Assembly: GCF_900108035.1 (NCBI RefSeq)
Contig: NZ_FNVS01000015.1
Location: forward strand, 38,785-102,784
Length of the DNA: 64,000 bases
Source: Parabacteroides chinchillae
GTDB taxonomy: Bacteria; Bacteroidota; Bacteroidia; Bacteroidales; Tannerellaceae
Direction: 5' to 3'
Numbering within the stretch: position 1 is the first letter of the stretch; each line of letters begins with the position of its first letter. Below the pieces are notes generated by a model. It was not told the origin of the DNA. It did no database searches and was given only the letters and a program-made list of their open reading frames with translations. Position numbers and translations under genes: made by a program. Of this stretch, positions 52,880 through 60,561 are shown in pieces.

Positions 52880-55800
52880 TTAGAAGTTCAGGTTGAATCC
52901 CATTGTAAATGTACGGGGCACAGGGATCGTAGTCAAGTCATTATAACCACCAACACCAAAGATGTCAATATCGTCATATCCTTTCCAGTCATCTTTAAAC
53001 CATGTAAACAGGTTATCTGCACTTACAAATACTTTAGCACCCTTCACCACGTTGGAGAAAGCACCCAGACGTGAAGGCAAATTGTATGTCAACGTAATAT
53101 TCTTCAATTTAATATTCGTTGCATCATACAAATAACGGGTAGATACACCGTTAGAAGTATTTGTATTATTATTTGAATACTTCGGAACATTTGTATTTGT
53201 ATTCGTAGGAGTCCATGCATTCAATTCGTCCTTATGCATCTGTGCACCAGCCTGATTACCATCATGCATAACCTGAGAATACAAACCGTCATATACCAAA
53301 CCACCCCAGCTATAAGCAAACAGGATAGACAGGTCAAAACCTTTATAAGAAAGACTTGTACTTAAACCACCATAGAGGTCTGGAGTAGCACGTCCTTGTT
53401 TTTCATAAGTTGCCTGGCTGTAAACATTTGTAGTCGTACGATTTCCGTTAGCATCGACCTTAATCCATAAAGGGTCGCCATTCTTAGGATCTACGCCCGC
53501 CCATGTAGGCATATAGAATTCATATTGACTACTCCCCTTTGACCAAATCTTTTTAGTAGAAGAAATTATCTGGTCGTCACCTACTATATCCTTAATTTCG
53601 TCACGGATTGCAGATAAGTTAAAGTCTACATTCCATTTTACAGGAGTATCACGAAGAATATAGGCGCCAAAAGTAAACTCAACACCATAGTTGGCAACTT
53701 TGGCCATATTCATCATAATAGATTCAAAACCATTAGAAGCGGCAAGCGGATAGTTGTACAATAAGTCTTTTGAGTTTTTATGGAAATATTCCAAAGATCC
53801 ATAAAAACGATTCAGGAAGCGGTAGTCTACGCCAATATTAAACATTGCCTGTTTTTCCCAACGCAAATATGGATTAGCAAGCTGTGTATGACCTGTACCG
53901 GAAGCTGTACCATAAATATAGTCAGCGCCAGTGTCCCAGAGGCCTAATGACTGGTAACGATCAAGTCCCTGATTATTACCGGAAGTACCGTAGCTCAAGC
54001 GAAGTTTCAACTGATCTATCCAAGTCAGGTTCTTCATAAAGTTTTCCTGTTCCATACGCCAGGAAGCACCTGCGCTCCAAAAAGTACCCCATTTATTATC
54101 TTTCCCGAATACGGAAGAACCGTCACTACGTAAACTTACTGAGAAATTATAACGATCATTATATGTATATTCCACACGACCCAAATAAGAGATCAAAGCC
54201 TCTTTCGTCGTCTTAGATTGTGGAGCCAATGCAGATGCACCTGAACCAAGTTCGTGCATTCCGTTCAGCGGGAATGAAGTAGCACCAGCTTCTGTTCTTT
54301 CATATTCACTCTGCCAATACTCAAAACCAAGCATAGCACTCAAGTTATGTTTATCTGCAATACGAGTGTTATAATTCAACGTATTAGTAGACGTGTACAT
54401 CAAATCCGTTGTATTATAACGGTCTGAACGTCCACCATAAGCAGGTCCGTTACCGTGATCTTTATTCCAATATTTTAATTCCGAATAGTGGATATAATCC
54501 GGAGAAAATACAGTCTTGAAATTTAAGCCTTTATACAATTGGAAATCCAGAAAAGCAGATGCAAGAAAGCGATAATTCTTACTTTGATTGATATCCATCT
54601 TCGGAATAGCAATAGGGTTAAAATCCAAAGAAGTAGGGTTCTTAAAATTAAACTGTTTGTTACCGTTTGAATCAAGAATCGGATTGCCATTGCTGTCTGT
54701 CAAATAAACAGGAACGCCATTGGGGAACAATAAAGCATTGTACAATGGACTAGCTCCGGCTCCACCACCTACTTCCATATTCTGGATAGCATGAGAAAAA
54801 GTTACGTTCATACCAGCTTTTAACCAAGGTGTTATTTCTGTAGTTACATTACCTTTTCCTGAATAACGTTTGTACATTGCAGACGGAGTTACACCATCCT
54901 GATCATGGTAACCTGTTGAAAAGAAATAGCTGGTCTTTTCGTTACCGCCTGTTACATTAATATTATAGTCCTGGGTAAATGCAGTTTTAAATATCTCGTC
55001 CTGCCAATCTGTATCAACAATAATGCGTGCTCCATTAACTAAATTACCATTAGCATCATAAGGTTGATCCATATTATATGGGTTAAAAGTAATTGCGCCC
55101 TGTGTTAATGTATTTGCTGCAGCTGCAGCTTCTGCAGGAGTAGCTCCGGCAGCCAGTTTTTGTTCGTAATATGAACGGAACTTTGTATCATAGAATTGAG
55201 ACGAACTCATCATATCATAAGCCTTCGGAACAGAGGAAAAACCGAATTGGGCATTGAAAGACACTGTTGCCTTACCCGATTTACCATTTTTGGTAGTAAT
55301 TAAAACAACACCATTAGCTGCACGTGATCCATATAGTGAAGCAGCTGCCGCATCCTTTAAAACTGTTATAGTTTCAATATCCTGAGGATTCAGAGTTGCA
55401 AGAATACTGGATGTATTGTCGTTGTCATCCGCCAACTTACTATACTTTGTATTTGCAGAGATGGGCACACCATCAACAACATACAAAGGTTCGTTTGAAG
55501 CATTCAAAGAACCGGATCCGCGAATACGGAAAGAAGATGTAGATCCCGGTTGTCCTGATGAAGACATAACCTGCAAACCTGCAACCTGTCCTTGCAACGA
55601 TTTATCAAATGAAGCGCTGGGAGTTTGAATTTTACTATTATCCACACTAGCAGCAGAACCTGTAAACACGGACTTTTTAGCTGTGCCATAAGCAACCACC
55701 ACTACTTCATCCAATGCTTCGGAACTACTTTTTAAAACAACTCTCATATTAGGTTGTGCAGGAACTTCCTGTGTTTCCATACCTACATAAGATATAACCA

Positions 55801-56014
55801 ATATTTTGGAATCAGAAGGTATCGACAATTCAAATTTACCATCAAAATCAGTAATTGTACCTTGCGATGTTCCTTTTACCAAAACAGATGCGCCAATAAT
55901 AGGCATCCCATCATCACCAGAAATAACAACGCCTTTTACAGAACTTGTCTGTGCTATTGATATGCTTATCCCCAAGCATAAAAACAGCATTAACCACGTT
56001 AGCTTACTTTTCAT
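52880..56014 (-). CDS. SusC/RagA-family TonB-linked outer membrane transporter
   Basis: Outer-membrane active importer of 1044 residues. Signal peptide (ISIAQT), then a carboxypeptidase-regulatory-like domain (VKGVVISGDDGMPIIGASV). The plug follows with the TonB box-like DEVVVVAYGTAKK, SLQGQVAGLQVMSSSGQPG and the SusC signature SFRIRGSGSLNASNEPLYVVDG, then a long barrel ending MGFNLNF. The ATG at 56014 gives the better leader; 56020 is also in frame. It heads the operon with SusD and an S9 peptidase. Its 5' region holds a strong hairpin at 56266-56306. RagA-type members import peptides, which agrees with the operon content. Confidence 0.96.
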   Translation of the reverse strand: MKSKLTWLMLFLCLGISISIAQTSSVKGVVISGDDGMPIIGASVLVKGTSQGTITDFDGKFELSIPSDSKILVISYVGMETQEVPAQPNMRVVLKSSSEALDEVVVVAYGTAKKSVFTGSAASVDNSKIQTPSASFDKSLQGQVAGLQVMSSSGQPGSTSSFRIRGSGSLNASNEPLYVVDGVPISANTKYSKLADDNDNTSSILATLNPQDIETITVLKDAAAASLYGSRAANGVVLITTKNGKSGKATVSFNAQFGFSSVPKAYDMMSSSQFYDTKFRSYYEQKLAAGATPAEAAAAANTLTQGAITFNPYNMDQPYDANGNLVNGARIIVDTDWQDEIFKTAFTQDYNINVTGGNEKTSYFFSTGYHDQDGVTPSAMYKRYSGKGNVTTEITPWLKAGMNVTFSHAIQNMEVGGGAGASPLYNALLFPNGVPVYLTDSNGNPILDSNGNKQFNFKNPTSLDFNPIAIPKMDINQSKNYRFLASAFLDFQLYKGLNFKTVFSPDYIHYSELKYWNKDHGNGPAYGGRSDRYNTTDLMYTSTNTLNYNTRIADKHNLSAMLGFEYWQSEYERTEAGATSFPLNGMHELGSGASALAPQSKTTKEALISYLGRVEYTYNDRYNFSVSLRSDGSSVFGKDNKWGTFWSAGASWRMEQENFMKNLTWIDQLKLRLSYGTSGNNQGLDRYQSLGLWDTGADYIYGTASGTGHTQLANPYLRWEKQAMFNIGVDYRFLNRFYGSLEYFHKNSKDLLYNYPLAASNGFESIMMNMAKVANYGVEFTFGAYILRDTPVKWNVDFNLSAIRDEIKDIVGDDQIISSTKKIWSKGSSQYEFYMPTWAGVDPKNGDPLWIKVDANGNRTTTNVYSQATYEKQGRATPDLYGGLSTSLSYKGFDLSILFAYSWGGLVYDGLYSQVMHDGNQAGAQMHKDELNAWTPTNTNTNVPKYSNNNTNTSNGVSTRYLYDATNIKLKNITLTYNLPSRLGAFSNVVKGAKVFVSADNLFTWFKDDWKGYDDIDIFGVGGYNDLTTIPVPRTFTMGFNLNF

Positions 56015-56265
56015 AATCATATCTATTAACTGTTAGTAGTATTCGCAACACTCAATTTTTTAATAGCTTTAACCATTCTCTAAAAAATAAGTTCTAATCG
56101 AACTTAAATAACATTATATGGTTTTCACTCGTTTTCCCGTTGCAAAGGAATGAAAAAAAGACATAACCAAGAAACATTTTAATACTTTTATTTGACAAAA
56201 ATCTTTGATTTATAAATTTCATAAGCATAAAAGCTTCTTTTTTTAAAAAAAAGACCAAGAAAAGA

Positions 56266-56306
56266 CAAGGTACGACTTAGTTCGATTAGAACTAAGTCGT
56301 ACCTTG
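56266..56306 (-). terminator. Perfect 18-bp hairpin with T-tail in the SusC upstream region
   Basis: Stem 56266-56283 with 56289-56306, 5-base loop. On the minus strand it is followed by TCTTTTCTTGG and a run of eight T. It lies 250 bases upstream of SusC and 255 bases after the GH92 stop. It may be a second terminator for GH92 or an attenuator in the SusC leader. The rest of 56021-56560 shows AT-rich sequence and no gene. Confidence 0.75.
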
Positions 56307-56480
56307 TTCCATTACAAATGCCAAAATATTTTTTTTAAACACAAAGACAAATCTTATTAATTTTCACATTTATTCATGCGATATTCTATTTCTGTCCGAC
56401 AAAAGTTACCCTACAATGCCTTAGCACAAATTTATAACCATATCCATTAGTATAAGATTTATATATCAAACCATTTTCCA

Positions 56481-56544
56481 ATAACGCAAGAGAGGCGGCA
56501 GGCTGGTAAACATTATTACCAGCCTGCCGCCTCTCTTGCGTTAT
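56481..56544 (-). terminator. Perfect 29-bp hairpin, terminator of the second GH92 gene
   Basis: Arms 56481-56509 and 56516-56544 are fully complementary with a 6-base loop, 17 bases after the GH92 stop. The stem is unusually long for an ordinary terminator. The T-tail on the minus strand is weak. Confidence 0.75.
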
Positions 56545-56560
56545 AATAGATATTATCTAA

Positions 56561-58819
56561 CTAATGTGTAGCACTCATTGTAAATTCCAATTTACCGCCT
56601 TTTACAATATCTTTATGCGAGATGAAAGGACTATCAAAAACTTTTCCATTCAGCTTTACCTCCTTTACATACTTGTTAGCCGGACTATTATCTTTTACTA
56701 CTATCTCAAACTCGCCACCTTTCACATGAATTATTGCATGATCCACCATTGGACGTCCCAAAGTATATTCAGGAATACCAGGACATACCTGATAAAAGCC
56801 AAGAGCGCTCATAATATACCAGGCCGACATTTGTCCGCAATCTTCATTTCCGATAATACCTCCAGGTTCATTTGTATAGAATTCCCGCATAATATAATCT
56901 AAATATTCCTGTCCCTTCCATGGAGAATCGGTCCAATTATATAAATAAGCCATATGATGGCTCGGCTCATTTCCATGCGCATATTGTCCGATCAGGCCTG
57001 TAATATCAGCCGAAGCTTCTTCTCCTTCTATTTCAGATGAAGTCGTGAACAAAGTATCCAAACGCATTTCAAGTTCTTTCTTACCACCGATAGCATTAAT
57101 AAAGTTATCCATATCATGTGGAGCAAAGAAACTCCATTGGAATGCGTTACCTTCCGTATAATCGCTTTTCATGTGAGAAGAATAACGAGGGTTAAACGGT
57201 GTACGGAATGAACCGTCACCCATTACTCCACGCATTAGCTTTGTTTCCGGATCCAAATACTTTTTATAATACTCAGCCTTCTTGGCATATTCATTGGCAA
57301 TTTCCATATTGCCGGCCTTCCTGGCAATTTGCGAAACACACCAATCGTAATAAGCCATTTCTAATGCCCAGGAAACAGATTCCGGAACAGAATCGGCAGG
57401 AACAAATCCATATTTCTCTTTATAATACGGATGCATGGTGATCAGGTCAAGCTCCCGGGTACCTTTAAACTTTTCAGCCAGATCCGGACGATAAACAGAA
57501 GAACGTGTTGCTGCTTCCGACCATAAGCTCATATCCCCTTCAGCAAGGTCTTTCGATATAAGATCGGCAAGCACGGACATAGCCGGATAGCCAACCATAC
57601 ATCCTGTATAACTTGAAGCCAATGGCCATTTAGGCAAAATACCGCCTTCTTTGTATCCCTGAATCAAAACATTTCCCCAATTGGATGCTAATTCCGGTTT
57701 TATTATAGTCATCAATGGATGCAATGCACGGAAAGTATCCCATAAAGAAAAAACTGAGTAATTAACATAACCCGGTTTTGCTGTATGTATTTGTTTATCC
57801 ATGCCCAAATAACGGCCATCTACATCTTGATACACATAAGGAGATATCATTGTATGATAAAGTGCCGTATAGAAATTAACCAATACTTTGGGATCTGCAC
57901 TTTCAATCTGAATCAGATTAAGAGCTTTATTCCATATCCGGGCAGATTCTTCACGCGTCTTCTCAAAATCCCATCCGGGTAATTCGGCACTCATATTCTT
58001 TGCTGCCCCTTTTGTATCTACGGTAGAGATTCCCACCTTTACATACAGCGGTTGATTATTCTCGGGAAACTTATAATGAAACTTCAAGTCTTTATCCGTA
58101 TTTACAGATATAAAGAGTGAATCGCTACGTAATTTCCCATCCATATACTGATAAACGGTTTCTATCGGTTCGGAGAATGTAATGCGATAGGAAACAGAAT
58201 GAAAATGCGCCCATCCTTGTGTTTTCACAGTACCCTCCACTGTAGAATCATTGACAAACAGATATTGGTTACCAATCACTTTATGCCCCCAGTTAGGTTG
58301 AAGTATATGCCCCAGGTCTAACATTACCCTACGTTCTTTCGGATTATCATACGTATATTTATGAAAACCCACCCGATCCGTAGTTGTGAGCTCCACATTG
58401 ATTCCAAAATTATCCAGCCGAACTGCGTAATAGCCCGGAGTTGCTTTTTCGGTATCTTTCTTAAAAGTGGCTACCGGTTTAATAGAATCTTCTCCCGAAT
58501 AAGGAAGTAAAGCAACATCGCCAAGATCTCCGATACCCGTACCTGAGAGATGCGTATGACTGAATCCATAAATACGATCATCGTCATAATGATAACCGCT
58601 ACTGGCTTCCCATCCTAAAAGATGAGTATCCGGACTAAGTTGCACCAGTGCATTCGGACGTGTTGCACCGGGAAATGTATGCCCATGAAATCCGGTTCCG
58701 ATAAAAGGATCGGCATACTGTAAATAATCGTTTTGAGAATATGTTGTAGTTGCCTGCTTACACCCGGTTAGCATTAAAGCAAATACAGCAGTTGAAAATA
58801 ATAAGGTTGTTCTTTTCAC
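56561..58819 (-). CDS. GH92 alpha-mannosidase, lipoprotein (752 aa)
   Basis: Calcium-dependent exo-alpha-mannosidase, most likely alpha-1,2 or related linkages. The lipobox LTGC near residue 19 predicts a lipoprotein. Classical GH92 blocks are all present: PFIGTGFHGHTFPGA, NALVQLSPDT, the central GGILPKWPLASSYTGCMVG, and GGIIGNEDCGQMSAWYIMSALGFY, which holds the catalytic acidic residues, plus the C-terminal EYTLGRPMVDHAII. It is the canonical form, unlike the LamG-bearing GH92 at 37102. The start codon is GTG. A TATATTTG element lies 64 bases upstream and a 29-bp hairpin terminator follows, so it is monocistronic. Confidence 0.95.
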   Translation of the reverse strand: MKRTTLLFSTAVFALMLTGCKQATTTYSQNDYLQYADPFIGTGFHGHTFPGATRPNALVQLSPDTHLLGWEASSGYHYDDDRIYGFSHTHLSGTGIGDLGDVALLPYSGEDSIKPVATFKKDTEKATPGYYAVRLDNFGINVELTTTDRVGFHKYTYDNPKERRVMLDLGHILQPNWGHKVIGNQYLFVNDSTVEGTVKTQGWAHFHSVSYRITFSEPIETVYQYMDGKLRSDSLFISVNTDKDLKFHYKFPENNQPLYVKVGISTVDTKGAAKNMSAELPGWDFEKTREESARIWNKALNLIQIESADPKVLVNFYTALYHTMISPYVYQDVDGRYLGMDKQIHTAKPGYVNYSVFSLWDTFRALHPLMTIIKPELASNWGNVLIQGYKEGGILPKWPLASSYTGCMVGYPAMSVLADLISKDLAEGDMSLWSEAATRSSVYRPDLAEKFKGTRELDLITMHPYYKEKYGFVPADSVPESVSWALEMAYYDWCVSQIARKAGNMEIANEYAKKAEYYKKYLDPETKLMRGVMGDGSFRTPFNPRYSSHMKSDYTEGNAFQWSFFAPHDMDNFINAIGGKKELEMRLDTLFTTSSEIEGEEASADITGLIGQYAHGNEPSHHMAYLYNWTDSPWKGQEYLDYIMREFYTNEPGGIIGNEDCGQMSAWYIMSALGFYQVCPGIPEYTLGRPMVDHAIIHVKGGEFEIVVKDNSPANKYVKEVKLNGKVFDSPFISHKDIVKGGKLEFTMSATH

Positions 58820-58882
58820 TGTTTGATATTATTTAATTGAATCTTTATTAAACTTCTGAATATTTAAGCATTAATCACTCTA

Positions 58883-58890
58883 CAAATATA
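58883..58890 (-). promoter_or_regulatory. -7 element of the second GH92 gene
   Basis: TATATTTG on the minus strand, exact match to TAnnTTTG; no good -33 element was found at the usual spacing. Confidence 0.4.
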
Positions 58891-58942
58891 GTGAAAAAGG
58901 ACAATACTACCTTGTTGCTCCATTTTCTTCCGAAAAAATAAT

Positions 58943-59146
58943 CTGTACCGCATGGCTTTCCGTATTACGGGAAATAAGGAGCAAGCAGAGCAGATCGTAC
59001 AAGACGCTATGCTAAAAGTATGGAGCCAAAGGTCGACATGGATGATTATCGATGATCTTCCGGCATATTGCCTTATGGTGACACGAAATATTGCACTAAA
59101 AAGTACTATGGCTATTCTGTCAAAATGTTCTTTCCTATCTGATTGA
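58943..59146 (+). pseudogene. Remnant of an ECF-type sigma factor (region 2 only)
   Basis: The frame encodes LYRMAFRITGNKEQAEQIVQD, AMLKVWSQR and PAYCLMVTRNIAL, which is a clear match by pattern to ECF sigma region 2 (core binding and -10 melting). It stops after about 68 codons with no linker or region 4. Upstream the frame has a stop at 58892-58894 and no clean start except an ATG inside the conserved segment (58952). The tail of the fragment, from about 59131, forms the promoter of the next gene, so the 3' half has been lost. No anti-sigma/FecR gene is adjacent. Confidence 0.72.
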
Positions 59147-59161
59147 TATTAATTATCTTTG
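59131..59161 (+). promoter_or_regulatory. Promoter of the 59191-60499 gene set
   Basis: TTTC at 59131-59134 and TATCTTTG at 59154-59161, spacing 19, an almost exact Bacteroidetes promoter. The next ATG is 29 bases downstream. It lies in the end of the sigma-factor remnant. Confidence 0.65.
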
Positions 59162-59190
59162 GTGCACTAATTTAATTCGGATAAATAATT

Positions 59191-59592
59191 ATGAAAACGA
59201 ATGTAATAAGAATCATATACACTTTGACGTGTATATTCATGTGTATGGCTATTTCAGCTCAAGAAGACGCAAAGAAATTAGCAGGTAATTGGTCTTTTTC
59301 TGCACCACAGGCACCTAACGGGTATCAGGATGGCGATTGTCATTTTAAAGAAAAAAGCGGAAAATTGACGGCTATAGCAAAAGTCCGGGGGTCAGAACTT
59401 GCTATCAATGAAATAATAAAAGACAGCAATGCTGAAACGTATAAATGTAATTTTTATCTGGATGGAGCTTATATCGAGCTCATCTTTAAAATGACAAAAG
59501 ACGATCAACTGGAAGGAACTGTCAATACCCAAGGAATGAATATTCCTGTTCGTTTCAATAAAAAAGTTTCAAAGGTTCAAATTAAGGAATAA
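59191..59592 (+). CDS. Small secreted protein of unknown function
   Basis: 133 residues with a signal peptide (ending ISAQE) and a mature part of about 110 residues. The mature part is rich in beta-strand-like segments (LAGNWSFSAPQAPNGYQDGDC, LTAIAKVRG, YIELIFKMTK, DQLEGTVNTQG), a pattern that suggests a lipocalin-like or small beta-barrel domain. It starts GNW, as some lipocalin-like domains do. I do not recognise a named family. It shares a promoter with the LysO genes, 5 bases before the first of them, so it may be produced along with lysine export, but no link is proven. Confidence 0.7.
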   Translation: MKTNVIRIIYTLTCIFMCMAISAQEDAKKLAGNWSFSAPQAPNGYQDGDCHFKEKSGKLTAIAKVRGSELAINEIIKDSNAETYKCNFYLDGAYIELIFKMTKDDQLEGTVNTQGMNIPVRFNKKVSKVQIKE

Positions 59593-59597
59593 GCAGG

Positions 59598-59876
59598 ATG
59601 TTTACAGTAATCGGAATTATGTTCGGAGGAATTGCCGTTGGTTTTTTATTACGGAAGATTGAATTTCTACAAAAAATAGGAAAACCCATCTCTTACACTA
59701 TTTTACTTTTATTATTTCTTTTAGGAGTATCTGTGGGAGCTAACGATGCAATCGTCAGCAACCTGAGTACGCTTGGAGGACAAGCATTATTAATTGCATT
59801 AGCTACAACGACGGGAAGTGTATTAGCAGCCTGGCTCGTTTATCGTTTCTTTTTTAAAGAAAGGAGCAATGCATGA
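59598..59876 (+). CDS. LysO-type lysine exporter, N-terminal half as a separate protein
   Basis: Membrane protein of 92 residues with about three helices, matching the first third of the LysO (YbjE, DUF340) family: GIMFGGIAVGFLLRK near the start and SYTILLLLFLLGVSVGAND. In E. coli, LysO is a single chain of about 300 residues. Here the 92- and 208-residue products overlap by ATGA and together make 300 residues, so the two chains probably form one exporter. A split of this type occurs in other Bacteroidetes as far as I recall, so it is not a recent frameshift. Confidence 0.85.
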   Translation: MFTVIGIMFGGIAVGFLLRKIEFLQKIGKPISYTILLLLFLLGVSVGANDAIVSNLSTLGGQALLIALATTTGSVLAAWLVYRFFFKERSNA

Positions 59877-60499
59877 AGGGCAGTTTAATTGTTGTAGGTT
59901 TTTTTGCTCTTGGCTGCCTGATAGGATGGGGTAAGCTTGTGCCCGATAGCCTTATCAGTGGCAACCTTACGATGTACGTCCTTTATTTTCTGATGTTCCA
60001 GGTGGGGATCAGCATTGGGTGTGATAAGAAACTAAAAGATATTCTATGCAGCATACGTCCTAAGCTTTTACTTGTTCCATTAGCTACTATTATAGGGACT
60101 TTAATTTTTTCGGCACTTGTCAGCTTATTACTCACGCAGTGGAGCGTATTCGACTGCCTGGCCATAGGCAGCGGCTTTGCTTATTACTCTCTTTCATCTA
60201 TTTTAATCACGCAATTGAAAGAACCTACCCTCGGAGTTCAACTGGCAACCGAATTAGGAACAATTGCTCTAATGGCAAATATCATACGGGAAATCTTTGC
60301 CTTACTAGGAGCTCCCCTGTTTGTAAAATACTTTGGCCGACTAGCACCGATATGTGCAGGAGGAGCAACAACAATGGATACAACTTTGCCCATTATCACC
60401 CGTTATTCTGGCAAAGACCTAGTATTTGTATCTATTTTCCACGGAATATTGGTAGACTTCACCGTCCCTTTTTTCGTTTCGTTTTTCTGTTCCTTATAA
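59873..60499 (+). CDS. LysO-type lysine exporter, C-terminal part
   Basis: Membrane protein of 208 residues with about six helices, matching the rest of the LysO family: YVLYFLMFQVGISIGCD, AIGSGFAYYSLSSILITQL, ATELGTIALMANIIREIF and the highly conserved CAGGATTMDTTLPIITRYSG. It exports L-lysine and toxic analogues in known members. Its ATG overlaps the stop of the preceding gene as ATGA. A strong bidirectional terminator lies 21 bases after the stop. Confidence 0.92.
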   Translation: MKGSLIVVGFFALGCLIGWGKLVPDSLISGNLTMYVLYFLMFQVGISIGCDKKLKDILCSIRPKLLLVPLATIIGTLIFSALVSLLLTQWSVFDCLAIGSGFAYYSLSSILITQLKEPTLGVQLATELGTIALMANIIREIFALLGAPLFVKYFGRLAPICAGGATTMDTTLPIITRYSGKDLVFVSIFHGILVDFTVPFFVSFFCSL

Positions 60500-60519
60500 C
60501 TAGACAACAGATATAAAAG

Positions 60520-60554
60520 AGAAAGAACCGCAGAATAATTCTGCGGTTCTTTCT
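60520..60554. terminator. Bidirectional terminator between LysO and S41 peptidase genes
   Basis: Perfect 16-bp stem (60520-60535 with 60539-60554), 3-base loop, T-rich on both strands, between convergent stops at 60499 and 60562. Confidence 0.9.
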
Positions 60555-60561
60555 TCTTTTA

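Noticed and set aside
59598..60499. Frameshifted single lysO gene
   Set aside because: The halves overlap by a clean ATGA, the second has a good start, and a two-chain LysO is known to me in Bacteroidetes; no damage is visible.
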